From: Arthrobacter burdickii
Lineage (GTDB): Bacteria > Actinomycetota > Actinomycetes > Actinomycetales > Micrococcaceae
Direction: 5' to 3'
Assembly (NCBI RefSeq): GCF_030433645.1
Contig: NZ_JAROCG010000002.1
Location: forward strand, 62,001 to 126,000
Length of the DNA: 64,000 bases
Shown here one piece after another: positions 48,701-56,504 of the stretch (the stretch's first letter is position 1; the number at the start of each line of letters is the position of its first letter). Made by a program: the position numbers and the translations under genes. A model generated the notes under the pieces. That model made no database searches. It saw nothing but the letters and a program-made list of their open reading frames with translations, and had not been told where the DNA came from.

Positions 48701-49282
48701 GCTGTGGACGCTGCGCGTACGGTCACCGAGCACGAGCGTCACGTCGGTCGAGGTCGGGATGCCGGCCGCCTGCAGCTGATCGCCGTAGGCAGCGAGCTGG
48801 AGCAGGGCGCCGACCTTCGCGTGGCGCGCGAGCTTCGTGTCCCAGACGGCATAGGAGCCGTCCCCCTGCCGGACGAGGAAGTCGGAGCGGCCGTGGAACG
48901 TGCCGTCGAAGAAGGCCGCCTGGAACACCACGGATGCTCCCGAGCGGAGCGCGCGGATCGACTCCTCGTGCTTGTCCGCCAGGACGCCGCGGTCCATGGC
49001 GGCGGCCGGTTCGACGTCGTACACACCCGTCGGGTTGCCCGGCGACCAGAGCCCGTGCTCGGCCACCAGCCCGTCCAGCACCCGGCGCTCGTGCAGGTCG
49101 CCGAGGGCGGCTGCACGCTGCAGCATCGCGTCCGCTGCGAACTCGGCACGCTCGGCCCGTCCCAGCTTCTCGTCGAGGACGCGCAGGAGCCGGTATCCGC
49201 ATTCAGAGGCCAGAACGAGGTCGGTCGCGGAGAACACGAGATCGGGGCCGGAAGCCTCGGGACCGCCGTCGAGCAGGAACAT
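45740..49282 (-). CDS. TM0106-type RecB-like nuclease fused to SF1 helicase
   Basis: An 1180-aa two-part enzyme. The N-terminal RecB-like nuclease has the D...DxK motif in YAVWDTKLARHAK (about residue 146) and a Cys cluster CGRCDYCREQ (about 232) that suggests a [4Fe-4S] or Zn site as in Cas4/AddB-type nucleases, followed by a helix-hairpin-helix-like segment and an RNase H-like middle (PDLHVYHYAAYEKSALRRL). The C-terminal SF1 helicase has Walker A GPPGTGKTHVGADVV (about 812), DEAGQF (about 912) and motif VI NRVNVAVSRGQ. A repair or DNA-end-processing role is likely. Confidence 0.88.
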   Translation of the reverse strand: MFLLDGGPEASGPDLVFSATDLVLASECGYRLLRVLDEKLGRAERAEFAADAMLQRAAALGDLHERRVLDGLVAEHGLWSPGNPTGVYDVEPAAAMDRGVLADKHEESIRALRSGASVVFQAAFFDGTFHGRSDFLVRQGDGSYAVWDTKLARHAKVGALLQLAAYGDQLQAAGIPTSTDVTLVLGDRTRSVHSLSDLLPVFRERRARFLDLVHSHRNQPDPVAWETADLAACGRCDYCREQVEATRDLLLVASMTGERRARLRREGISTIEHLAAMTPRLEDAPLTRLQEQARLQLGTAEVDGGVTYRDAGGQERTVSYRVLPSHTLASLPAPSEGDIFFDFEGDPLWQDPADGSWGIEYLFGVVEQPADNGEEPPFRPFWAHSRAEERSAFARFLDYVAQRRRQYPDLHVYHYAAYEKSALRRLSLVHVIGEDAVDTLLRDGVLVDLYETVRSSLRISERSYSLKKLEPLYMEGDLRSGDVTDAGASVVAYAAYCTARDAGEQAAAAEILAGISDYNRYDCISTLRLRDWLLGLRVRHAGPDQVDRDAPAAEERPAYGPAPEEARLLDHLARLSPEEVKHPDQQAVALVAAAVGYHRRERKQFWWSHFDRLAAPASEWEESRDVMVFRTLEVVEDWARPTSRSNPVRTLKVTARLQPGADFREGSSYFALYDSPVPAGADVADSSGTGRGGWFGIEVTELSEDDDGVTAVLREKLKRGAEARPDVPVALAPDQPLLTKSLQEALVALADRVGRALPGIPTGPALDLLRRVPPRLSSGALPAVPPGSNGYAEAITAALRLLSDSYLAVQGPPGTGKTHVGADVVERLVRGGWKVGVVAQSHAVVENLLCRAMEAGVPARLVAKRTEDPDTPWSQRSDDDVARLLGTEGGCLIGGTAWTMTGSKVPAGSLDLLVIDEAGQFSLANTMAVAQAARRLLLLGDPQQLPQVTQGTHPEPVDASALGWLSAGHATLPAEFGYFLADTWRMHPDLCRAVSAFAYEGRLTTAPAARGRHLEGPGPGIECVSVEHSGNATSSPEETEEVVAQVRRHLGLPWTPDARATPRPLAQTDILVVAAYNAQVQLVRKALAAAGCGDVRVGTVDRFQGQQSAVVIVTMAASSAAEAPRGIGFLLNRNRVNVAVSRGQWRAVLIRSPRLTHHLPSTPAALEELGAFIGLCAGAS

Positions 49283-49441
49283 GTGCTGCGGAACCTTCCG
49301 TCGTGCTGCCGGGATTCTTACAGTCCATCATCTCCCACCGACGATCGTGTGAGCCGTCCCACAGCAGGCCGGGACGGGCCCGTGCCGACCCGGGGGGATG
49401 GAAGAATTGGCAGCATCGACGACCGACCAGGAGCAACCGCC

Positions 49442-49900
49442 ATGAACCCCCGCACGCTATTCCGCACCGTCGCCGTCGCGGAGGCGGTGACCTGGGCCTT
49501 CCTGCTGCTCGGCATGTTCTTCAAGTACGTCACCCGCACCACCGAGGCGCTCGTACCGCCGGCCGGAGCGGTGCATGGATTCGTGTTCCTGTGCTTCGTA
49601 GTCACGACGGTGTTCGTCTGGATCAACCAGCGCTGGTCCGTGGCGACGGGCCTGCTGGGGCTCGCCTCGGCGGTTCTCCCCTTCGCCACGGTCCCCTACG
49701 AACGATGGCTCGAACGCCACGGGCGGCTCGCGCGTGCCTGGCGCCTCGCCCCCGGCGCCGAGGCGCCCCGGAACCCCCTCGAGAACCTTCAGGCCTGGGT
49801 GCTGCGGAGCCCGCTCGCCGCACTTCTGGTCGCCATCGCCGGGATCTCGGTCGTCTTCACCGTGCTGCTGATCGTCGGGCCTCCCGGATCCTCGAGCTGA
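49442..49900 (+). CDS. DUF3817 family membrane protein
   Basis: A 152-aa protein with three or four membrane segments: the first around 10-30 (VAEAVTWAFLLLGMFFKY), two around 43-80 and the last near 125-147. The DUF3817 core FRTVAVAEAVTWAFLLLGMF and the conserved VHGFVFLCFV are seen. Function is unknown. ATG 49442 follows GAGCAACCGCC; the open frame upstream is a shadow of the RecB/helicase gene. It diverges from the RecB/helicase gene and is 10 nt before the next gene. Confidence 0.82.
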   Translation: MNPRTLFRTVAVAEAVTWAFLLLGMFFKYVTRTTEALVPPAGAVHGFVFLCFVVTTVFVWINQRWSVATGLLGLASAVLPFATVPYERWLERHGRLARAWRLAPGAEAPRNPLENLQAWVLRSPLAALLVAIAGISVVFTVLLIVGPPGSSS

Positions 49901-49910
49901 CGGGCGCACC

Positions 49911-50483
49911 ATGACCGAGCCATGCAGCACCACCGACGACGAGCGGTACTTCCTCTCCGGCGGACGCCGCTGGCGCAGGACCGATCCGTCACTGCCCGAG
50001 GACATCAAGGCACGGCTGATGTCCCACCTCGGTCGCGGACGATCGGGTGTCCGTAACAGCGCCAGGGGCGACGACGGCGGAGCGCTTCCCCGTGCACGGC
50101 GTACCGTCCAGTTGGCCAAGGAAGGGCTCGGCGAACGGGGGACTCCCTGGTGGGAGCAGTCCGAGGTCGAGAGGACGGCCCGCTGGACCGCAGCGCTGAA
50201 GGAACTCGACGCGCTGCACCCGAAGCGGCCCGACCAGCATCCGACGGACGGGATGCTGCGGGCGGAGATCCTGCGGATCGCCGAGCAGCGGGGGAGTGGA
50301 AAGACATTGTGCCCCTCGGACGCGGCCCGCAGCATCGGTGGGGACACCTGGCGGAACCTGATGCCCGCGGCTCGACGGATCGCCTTCGAACTGGCTGGCG
50401 AGGGGCGCGTGGACGTCACGCAGCACGGCGAGCCCGTGGAAGCCGACGCACGAGGGCCCATCCGCATCCGCTGGGTGCACTGA
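49911..50483 (+). CDS. DUF3253 family protein
   Basis: A 190-aa soluble, basic protein. The C-terminal third is the DUF3253 domain: a winged-helix-like segment with LCPSDAARSIGGDTWRNLMP, AARRIAFELAGEGRVDVTQ and GPIRIRW. The N-terminal part begins YFLSGGRRWRRTDPSLPEDI and continues with ARWTAALKELDALHPKRP; it looks like a small helical DUF2256/YhgF-neighbour type I do not place. The family's role is unknown. It ends before a bidirectional terminator. Confidence 0.8.
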   Translation: MTEPCSTTDDERYFLSGGRRWRRTDPSLPEDIKARLMSHLGRGRSGVRNSARGDDGGALPRARRTVQLAKEGLGERGTPWWEQSEVERTARWTAALKELDALHPKRPDQHPTDGMLRAEILRIAEQRGSGKTLCPSDAARSIGGDTWRNLMPAARRIAFELAGEGRVDVTQHGEPVEADARGPIRIRWVH

Positions 50484-50493
50484 CGGTACGACA

Positions 50494-50520
50494 ACGGCGG
50501 CACCCGATGGGTGCCGCCGT
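50494..50520. terminator. bidirectional terminator
   Basis: A perfect 12-bp stem (50494-50505 with 50509-50520) around a GAT loop between the convergent DUF3253 and 2OG-Fe(II) oxygenase genes. No T-tract; the stem could be extended on both sides with mismatches. Confidence 0.75.
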
Positions 50521-50533
50521 CCGTCGTGCCCGC

Positions 50534-51562
50534 CTACTTCCTGGCGAGCTCGGGGTGGTGGAGCTCCGTGACGTCGGGGTGGGCGCGTACGCGGCCCTTC
50601 AGGACGTTCGACCCGTAGGTGGACAGCATCGGGTTCTCCGGATCGTCCGTGATGCCGCGGGCCGCGGACTTCAGGTCGTCCGTGAGCGGCACCGGAGCGA
50701 TCACGGCGTCGAGACGCGGTGACCAGAAGAACGGGACGGCGTAGCGGTCCACGCCCGCCGGGGGAGCGGTGACGCGGTGGATGGTGGCGGCGAGGTAGCC
50801 CTCGGTGGCCACCTCGAGCATCTCGCCGAGGTTCACGACGAGCGCCCCGGGGATCGGCGTGACCGGCACCCACTCGCTCGCACTGTGGGGGAGGACCTCG
50901 AGGCCGCCCACCTCGTCCTGCAGCAGGAGGGTCACGAAGCCGTAGTCGGCGTGGGCGCCCACGCCCTGGGATCCGGCTCCCTCCACGACGCCGCCGACGT
51001 AGTGGACGAGCTTCGCCATCCAGGCGGGCGTCCTCTCGAAAGGCTCGGCGAAGTAGTCCTCGGGAAGGTGGAGGGCGACGGCGATGGCCGAGAGCAGTTC
51101 GGCACCGACCCGGGACATCAGCCCGGCCCAGGCCATCGCCTGCTCCTCGAGTTCGGGGAGGGTCTCCCGCGGCCACAGGTTGGGCCCCTGGAGCAGCCAG
51201 TACGGCTCGTCCGCGGGGTAGTCGCTGAGCGGTGCACGCTCGGGGGAGAAATCGATCTGCTCGCGGGCGTCGGGCCTGCCGCGCGTGATCTCGGTGCCCA
51301 GTCCCGCATAGCCGCGGAAGTGGGGCGACGTGCGGTTGTGGATCTTCAACCGCTCCTCGAGCGGGAGGTCGAAGAAGCGGCGCGTGACATCGAAGAGGTC
51401 GTCCACCTGCGTGGGCGCGGCGCCGTAGTTGACGACGTGGAAGAAGCCGACGGTGTGCGCGGCATTGCGCAGTTCCTCGATGAAGCCGGGGTTGAAGGAA
51501 CCATCGGCGGAACGTGCGGTACTGAGGTCAAGGGTGGGGATCGATCCCGTGGAATGCTCCAT
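50534..51562 (-). CDS. 2-oxoglutarate/Fe(II) dioxygenase (isopenicillin N synthase family)
   Basis: A 342-aa enzyme of the IPNS/plant-type 2OG-Fe(II) oxygenase superfamily. It has the N-terminal DIOX_N pattern (IPTLDLSTARSADG, GFFHVVNYG) and the C-terminal double-stranded beta-helix with Fe ligands H204 and D206 (VGAHADYGFVTLL) and H262 (AATIHRVTAP). The substrate is unknown. The ATG at 51562 has no good SD, so the mRNA may be leaderless or the true start may differ; no other in-frame ATG fits as well. It stands alone after the terminator. Confidence 0.87.
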   Translation of the reverse strand: MEHSTGSIPTLDLSTARSADGSFNPGFIEELRNAAHTVGFFHVVNYGAAPTQVDDLFDVTRRFFDLPLEERLKIHNRTSPHFRGYAGLGTEITRGRPDAREQIDFSPERAPLSDYPADEPYWLLQGPNLWPRETLPELEEQAMAWAGLMSRVGAELLSAIAVALHLPEDYFAEPFERTPAWMAKLVHYVGGVVEGAGSQGVGAHADYGFVTLLLQDEVGGLEVLPHSASEWVPVTPIPGALVVNLGEMLEVATEGYLAATIHRVTAPPAGVDRYAVPFFWSPRLDAVIAPVPLTDDLKSAARGITDDPENPMLSTYGSNVLKGRVRAHPDVTELHHPELARK

Positions 51563-51606
51563 GCGGAGGAGATTACGCCCGTTCAAAGACGCTTCATGAC
51601 TTTTCG

Positions 51607-52050
51607 TTACGCAGTATTGCGGCCGGACCCGCCGGTATCCGGACCGCTGACGCCCGCCAGCCCGCGCACGAGGCGGAGGCCGCCGTCGGATCCCGGCCAG
51701 TGCCGCTCCAGCGCTTCCGGTCCGGCGCTCCGGACGACGGCGCGCAGGACGACGGCGACCAGCACGATGTCGTCCGCGTAGCCGATGACGGGCAGGAAAT
51801 CCGGGACGAGGTCGATCGGCAGCAGAAGATACACCACGAGCGCGCCGAGCAGGAACCGGGCACGTCCCGGCACCGCCCGGTCCGCGGCGAGGCGGCGGAT
51901 GAGCCGCAGGAGGTCCGGTCCGAGACGCAGCACGTCGGTCAGCGACAGGATCTCGGGGTGCCGCCTGGCGTAGAGGCCCAGGAAGAGGAGGAAGAGCCCG
52001 TAGGCGGCGAGGATCGCCACGCCGGCCTCCAGCAGCACGTGCCAATCCAT
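51607..52050 (-). CDS. DUF1232 (YkvA) family membrane protein
   Basis: A 147-aa protein with an N-terminal transmembrane helix (about 6-27, LEAGVAILAAYGLFLLFLG) and a C-terminal DUF1232 domain (RARFLLGALVVYLLLPIDLV, FLPVIGYADDIVLVAVVL). The motif PIDLVPDFLPVIGYADD is diagnostic of the family. Role unknown. ATG 52050 has GGAAGGGG upstream, which decides the start over an ATG 11 codons earlier. Confidence 0.85.
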   Translation of the reverse strand: MDWHVLLEAGVAILAAYGLFLLFLGLYARRHPEILSLTDVLRLGPDLLRLIRRLAADRAVPGRARFLLGALVVYLLLPIDLVPDFLPVIGYADDIVLVAVVLRAVVRSAGPEALERHWPGSDGGLRLVRGLAGVSGPDTGGSGRNTA

Positions 52051-52090
52051 TGCGTACCCCTTCCCGCCATCGTCCGTGGACACCGTACTG

Positions 52091-52732
52091 CTAGGCGGCG
52101 AGGGCGGCGCGCAGGACGGCCGCGATGCTCTCGGTCACCTGCTCCTCGGTGACGGCGCCGGGATCGGCGGCGCACTCGATGGCCATGCCGTTCACCGTCG
52201 CCAGCAGGATGGTGGCGAAGACGGTGTAGTGCTCCGGGTCCGACGGCGCGCCGAAGGTCGCCGCCCGCTCGGCCAGCGTCGTGGCCAGCAGCGAGCGCCG
52301 GGTGCGCCGGTGCTCGCGGAACACGGCACCCACCTCGGGGTCCCGGCCCGCCTGGAGGGCGAATTCGACGACGAGCGCATGCCAGCGCTGGTCGCGCAGG
52401 ACACCCCGGGCGAGGTAGCGCGCGGTGTGCAGGACGGTCTCGTCGAGCGAGGTCAGGTGGTCCACCTGGCTGAGGACGTCCGCGGCGGTGTCGGCGAGCC
52501 GTTCGCCCAGCAGGGTGGCGAAGAGTTCCTGCTTGGAGCCGAAGTTCGAGTAGACGGCGCCCTTCGTGTAGCCCGCCCTCTCGGCGATCGTGTCGAGCCG
52601 GGCGGCGACGTAGCCGATCTCCTCGAAGACCTCGAGCGCCGCGGCCAGCAGCCCCGCGCGGACGTCCTCGCGTCGTGGGCGGCGGCGCGGCCTTCCCGCC
52701 GTCGTGCTGTCGGTTGTCGTGCGTGCTGTCAT
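52091..52732 (-). CDS. TetR/AcrR family repressor
   Basis: A 213-aa TetR regulator: helix-turn-helix at about residues 22-66 with AGLLAAALEVFEEIGYVAAR and RAGYTKGAVYSNFGSKQELF. The C-terminal ligand domain is not conserved, as usual. It diverges from the ABC ATPase/YhgE-Pip pair, with two palindromes in the 66-nt gap, so it very likely represses that pair and itself. Confidence 0.92.
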   Translation of the reverse strand: MTARTTTDSTTAGRPRRRPRREDVRAGLLAAALEVFEEIGYVAARLDTIAERAGYTKGAVYSNFGSKQELFATLLGERLADTAADVLSQVDHLTSLDETVLHTARYLARGVLRDQRWHALVVEFALQAGRDPEVGAVFREHRRTRRSLLATTLAERAATFGAPSDPEHYTVFATILLATVNGMAIECAADPGAVTEEQVTESIAAVLRAALAA

Positions 52733-52753
52733 GTCGTCCTCCCGCAGTTACGA

Positions 52754-52764
52754 TACCATTGGTA
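52754..52764. promoter_or_regulatory. candidate TetR operator 1 (TACCATTGGTA)
   Basis: A perfect odd palindrome TACCA-T-TGGTA 22 nt from the tetR start, within the short divergent promoter region. The half-site is typical of TetR-family operators. Confidence 0.6.
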
Positions 52765-52768
52765 CTGA

Positions 52769-52781
52769 ATACTCCGAGTAT
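52769..52781. promoter_or_regulatory. candidate TetR operator 2 (ATACTC-C-GAGTAT)
   Basis: A second perfect palindrome 4 nt after the first and 18 nt from the ABC gene start. Two palindromes of different sequence side by side suggest one bound by the repressor and one by another protein or RNA structure; which is which is not known. Confidence 0.55.
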
Positions 52782-52798
52782 CGAAATTGAGGATCGCC

Positions 52799-53641
52799 AT
52801 GGTCAGCTCCCTGTTCCCGAACCCCGATGCCCGGGCGGGCGGTGCTCCTGCCATCGTCGTCGAGGACCTGACACTGCGGGCGGGCGGGAGGACGATCTTC
52901 GAGGACGTCAGCTTCGAGGTCCCGGCCGGGTCACTCACCGTGCTCGCCGGAGCGTCAGGGGCCGGCAGGACGGCCCTGGCCCTGGCGCTCGCCGGACGGC
53001 TCTCCGTCACGGCGGGGCGGTCGTCGGTCCTCGGCCTCGCCCTGCCACGGCACGCCGGTGAGGTGCGCCGCCGGGTGGGTTTCACGGGCAACGCCACCGT
53101 GGTGCCGCTCGACGAGACCCTCACCGTGCGGCACCACGTGGCCGAAGCGCTCCAGCTGGCGGGCCCGTGGTGGAGGCGGTCGGCCACCCGCGATCGGGTG
53201 GACCGCACCATCACCGCCGCCAACGACCTGCTCGCCGCCCTGGAGGACGTGGTCGGCGAGAACGCACCGTCGGGGCCACTGGCGCAGGCACGTTTGCGCC
53301 GGGGCGAACTGGTGCGTGATGCCTCACCCGTGGCGCGCTTCACGCTCAGCCTCGTCCTCGCCCTCGTGTCGGGTCCCGACGTCCTCGTGGTGGACGACGT
53401 CGACCAGCTCCGCACGGCCGACGAGCGCCGCGCTGCCTGGGCCGCACTGCTCACCCTCGAGCGCACCCGGCGTGACGACGGCGGTCCGCTGACCGTCGTC
53501 GCCACCTGCCAGGACTGGCAGGAGCTCGACGACGTCCTCGACCCGGGACACCGTCTCGGCGCCCTGCCGCTGCGCCCCGTCACCGTCCACACCCTGGGCG
53601 CCCCCGTGTCCGTCCCGACCCCAGACCCAGAAACCAGGTAA
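52799..53641 (+). CDS. ABC-type ATPase-like protein with degenerate motifs
   Basis: A 280-aa ABC ATPase fold. The P-loop reads GASGAGRTAL, with Arg57 in place of the invariant Lys, and the LSGGQ signature is missing (ASPVARFTLSLVLALVSGPD fills the place). Walker B is VLVVDDVDQL (about 195-204), lacking the usual Glu. A functional ATPase is therefore uncertain; it may bind but not hydrolyse nucleotide, or act as a structural partner. ATG 52799 with GAGG 6 nt upstream is preferred to the TTG 4 codons earlier. It is 3 nt from the YhgE/Pip gene, an obvious partner. Confidence 0.82.
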   Translation: MVSSLFPNPDARAGGAPAIVVEDLTLRAGGRTIFEDVSFEVPAGSLTVLAGASGAGRTALALALAGRLSVTAGRSSVLGLALPRHAGEVRRRVGFTGNATVVPLDETLTVRHHVAEALQLAGPWWRRSATRDRVDRTITAANDLLAALEDVVGENAPSGPLAQARLRRGELVRDASPVARFTLSLVLALVSGPDVLVVDDVDQLRTADERRAAWAALLTLERTRRDDGGPLTVVATCQDWQELDDVLDPGHRLGALPLRPVTVHTLGAPVSVPTPDPETR

Positions 53642-53644
53642 ACC

Positions 53645-55987
53645 GTGTTCTCCCTGCTCCGCATGGAACTCTCCCGCTTCCGCATCTCCCTCCTGTCCAG
53701 GGCCGCGCTGGTGGTGATCGCCATCATCCCCGCGCTGTACGGCGGTCTCTACCTCGCGGCCAACTGGAACCCGACGGGCAATCTCGACCACCTGACGGCC
53801 GCCGTCGTGAACGAGGACCAGCCTGCGACGGCTGCGGGCCCCGACGGTACCGATACCACCATCTCGGCGGGTGCGGACCTCACCGGTACGCTCACCTCCT
53901 CGGACGGCGCCGGGTTCACCTGGGTCGAGGCCAGCAGGGAGGACGCGCAGGAGGGCCTCGATGACGGGACCTACGCCGCCACGCTCGAGATCCCGTCCGG
54001 GTTCTCGGCCAAGCTCGCCTCCGTCGGCGGCGACACTCCGGCGCAGGCGATGCTCGACATCACCACGAACGACGCCGACAGTTACATCGTCGGTCAGGTC
54101 GGCAACACCGTGGCCGCCACCCTCCAGCGCCAGGTGCAGTCCGGTGCCACCGAGGACTACCTCGACAGCATCTACCTGGGCTTTTCCTCCCTGCACGGCG
54201 AGCTCACCGAGGCCGGCGAGGGTGCCGGCAGGATCGCCGACGGCGCACAGAGTGCCGATGAAGGGTCGGGTTCCCTCGTCGTCGGGCTCGGTAGCCTCGT
54301 GGACGGCAGCGTCCAGCTGTCCTCCGGCAGCGCGCAGGTCGCCGGCGGAGCGGCGGACCTCTCGGGAGGAGCCTCCGACCTCGCCGCCGGGCTGGCGCAG
54401 CTCGAGGCGGCGACGACGGAGCTTGTCCCGCAATCGCAGCAGCTCGCGGAGGGTGCCGCATCGGCAGCCACGGGAGGAGCAGCGGTGCGCGACGGAGCTG
54501 CGCAGGCCTCGGCGGGAACGCGGTCGGTCGCCGACGGCGCGACCTCCCTGTCCGGTTCGGCGACGGCCCTCGCGGACGGCACGCGCAGCGTCGCCGACGG
54601 CGTCGCCCAGGTCGGGGACGGGGCGGGGGCCCTCTCCGCGGGAGCGACGCAGCTCTCGGCCGTTGCAGGGCAGGCAGCCACCGGCGCGCGTGCCGTCTCG
54701 GATGGCCTCGCACAGCTCACGGCGAACTACGGTGCACTGACCGACACCGAACGGCTCGCCGCACTCCAGCAGCTCGCGTCCGGTGCGGACGCCGCGGCTG
54801 CGGGGAGCGAGCAGGTGGCCGCCGGCACGGGGACCCTCACCGCCTCCGCCACGGACCTCGCCTCCGGTGCCGGAACCGCAGCCGCCGGAGCGGGCACCGC
54901 GGCCGACGGCGCGGGCCGCCTCGCCACGGGCGCCTCCGAGCTCGCCACGGGCGCGGAGGATGCCGCGGCGGGCGCCGGGCAGGTGGCACAGGGCGCGGCG
55001 GGCCTCGCCGACGGGCTCGAGCAGCTCCGGTCCGGGACCGGTACCCTCGCAGCAAGCGCCCCGGCGCTGCATGACGGCATCGTCTCCGCCTCGGACGGCG
55101 CCGACCGGCTCGCCGCAGGAGCGTCCACGCTCAGCAGCGGCGCGGAGCAGGTGGCCGGGGGAGCGGCAGCCCTCGCCGACGGTTCCGGACAGGCGTACGA
55201 CGGCGCCACCCGGCTCGAGGACGGCCTCGGGACCCTGTCCAGCGGCTCGCAGGACCTTGCACAGCAGCTCGAGCAGGGCGCAGGGCAGGTGCCGGACTAC
55301 TCCGACGCCCAGCGCACGGAGCTGAGCGGCGTGGGGGCGTCACCGGTCGCCGTCGAGCGGACGCACGCCAATGCCGTCGACGCGTACGGCGAGGGCATGG
55401 CGCCCTACTTCATCCCGCTGGCCCTCTGGGTCGGCGGCATCGTGACCTACATCGTGCTCCGGGCGCTGTCGCCGCGCGCACTCGCCTCGACGGCCGCATC
55501 CTGGCGGGTGTCGGCTGCCGGCTATCTGCAGGGCGCGCTGTTCGCGGTGCTGCAGGCGCTGGTGCTCCTCGGGGTCCTGGTGGCAGGCGTCGGGCTGACC
55601 ACGCCCCACCCGGTGGGCCTGCTGGCCTTCACGATCCTCACGGCGCTGGTCTTCACCGCCATCCACCAGGCACTCGTCGCCCTGCTCGGCGGCGTCGGCA
55701 GGCTGGTCGCGCTGGTGTTGCTGATGCTGCAGCTCACGTCCGCGGGAGGTACCTACCCGGTGGCGACGTCGCCCGGCTTCTTCCAGTTCCTGAGCCCGCT
55801 GCTGCCCATGACGCACGCCGTCGTGGGACTGCGCCACCTCATCGCGGGCGGGGACCTCGGCGTCGTCTGGCTCTCGGCAGCGCAGTTGCTGGTCTTCTTC
55901 GTGCTCGCGGCGGGCCTGTCCGTCGTCGCGGCGCACCGGCACCGCTCGTGGTCCCTCGGGAAGCTGCACCCCAGCCTCGCGCTGTGA
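53645..55987 (+). CDS. YhgE/Pip-type ABC-2 membrane protein with long helical repeat region
   Basis: A 780-aa protein of the YhgE/Pip/EsaA-like family: an N-terminal transmembrane helix (about 17-38), a first extracytosolic domain with MLDITTNDADSYIVGQVGN, then an Ala/Gly/Leu/Ser repeat of LADGA-type heptads over about residues 190-560 (predicted long extracellular coil), and five or six C-terminal membrane helices. YhgE is the Lactococcus phage infection protein Pip, and EsaA belongs to type VII secretion, so a phage receptor or export scaffold role is known in relatives. It pairs with the degenerate ABC protein, 3 nt apart, under a TetR. Confidence 0.85.
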   Translation: MFSLLRMELSRFRISLLSRAALVVIAIIPALYGGLYLAANWNPTGNLDHLTAAVVNEDQPATAAGPDGTDTTISAGADLTGTLTSSDGAGFTWVEASREDAQEGLDDGTYAATLEIPSGFSAKLASVGGDTPAQAMLDITTNDADSYIVGQVGNTVAATLQRQVQSGATEDYLDSIYLGFSSLHGELTEAGEGAGRIADGAQSADEGSGSLVVGLGSLVDGSVQLSSGSAQVAGGAADLSGGASDLAAGLAQLEAATTELVPQSQQLAEGAASAATGGAAVRDGAAQASAGTRSVADGATSLSGSATALADGTRSVADGVAQVGDGAGALSAGATQLSAVAGQAATGARAVSDGLAQLTANYGALTDTERLAALQQLASGADAAAAGSEQVAAGTGTLTASATDLASGAGTAAAGAGTAADGAGRLATGASELATGAEDAAAGAGQVAQGAAGLADGLEQLRSGTGTLAASAPALHDGIVSASDGADRLAAGASTLSSGAEQVAGGAAALADGSGQAYDGATRLEDGLGTLSSGSQDLAQQLEQGAGQVPDYSDAQRTELSGVGASPVAVERTHANAVDAYGEGMAPYFIPLALWVGGIVTYIVLRALSPRALASTAASWRVSAAGYLQGALFAVLQALVLLGVLVAGVGLTTPHPVGLLAFTILTALVFTAIHQALVALLGGVGRLVALVLLMLQLTSAGGTYPVATSPGFFQFLSPLLPMTHAVVGLRHLIAGGDLGVVWLSAAQLLVFFVLAAGLSVVAAHRHRSWSLGKLHPSLAL

Positions 55988-56080
55988 CAACTCCCCGCAG
56001 AGGGGAAGCGCGCATGCGCAGGAACTTATAGGTTGGAACGGTACCCAAGCACAGTACGTCCACCAGGAAGGCACCATCCC

Positions 56081-56401
56081 ATGATCTTCATCGTCGTCAA
56101 GTTCAACGTGAAGCCCGAGTGGAGCGACCGCTGGATCGACCTGACGCGGGACTTCACGGAGGCCACCCGCCGGGAACCGGGGAACCTGTGGTTCGACTGG
56201 TCCCGCAGCGTCGAGGACCCCAACCGGTTCGTGCTCGTCGAGGCGTTCCAGGACGACGCCGCGGAAGCCCATGTCAACAGCGACTACTTCTCCCAGGCCA
56301 TGGAGGACATGCCGCAGGCACTCGTGGAGACGCCGGAGATCATCAGCGAGCGCATCGGCGCCGAGGGCTGGGGCCGCATGGGGGAGCTGACGGTCAACTA
56401 G
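56081..56401 (+). CDS. Antibiotic biosynthesis monooxygenase-like (quinol monooxygenase type) protein
   Basis: A 106-aa ABM/YgiN-like dimeric ferredoxin-like barrel: VVKFNVKPEWSDRWIDLTRD, FTEATRREPGNLWFDWSRS and FVLVEAFQDDAAEAHVNSDY are the family pattern. These small enzymes act on quinols or are of unknown role. The ATG at 56081 has AGGAAGG 10 nt upstream, better than the ATG 16 codons earlier. The gene is complete and is followed by a hairpin that also serves the minus-strand operon. Confidence 0.87.
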   Translation: MIFIVVKFNVKPEWSDRWIDLTRDFTEATRREPGNLWFDWSRSVEDPNRFVLVEAFQDDAAEAHVNSDYFSQAMEDMPQALVETPEIISERIGAEGWGRMGELTVN

Positions 56402-56454
56402 GGCGCAGCCTCCGCAACGCCGGCGTTCCGGCCGATACCCCGGCGCCGACCGGA

Positions 56455-56490
56455 AAAGGGCCGCACCTGTTCCGACAGGTGCGGTCCTTT
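56455..56490. terminator. bidirectional terminator ending the 64-kb-side operon
   Basis: A 16-bp stem (56455-56470 with 56475-56490, one G-T wobble) and TCCG loop, with AAA/TTT ends. It lies 53 nt past the plus-strand stop and 14 nt past the last gene of the long minus-strand operon. Confidence 0.85.
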
Positions 56491-56504
56491 GCGTTTCGGA
56501 CGAC

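Noticed and set aside
45740..49282. Cas4 or part of a CRISPR-Cas system
   Set aside because: The Cys cluster and RecB motif resemble Cas4, but there is no cas gene or repeat-spacer array in the window.
49442..49900. Long plus-strand frame starting at 46757 as one 1047-aa gene
   Set aside because: Its first 895 codons are a shadow of the RecB/helicase gene; the real product is the last 152 codons from ATG 49442.
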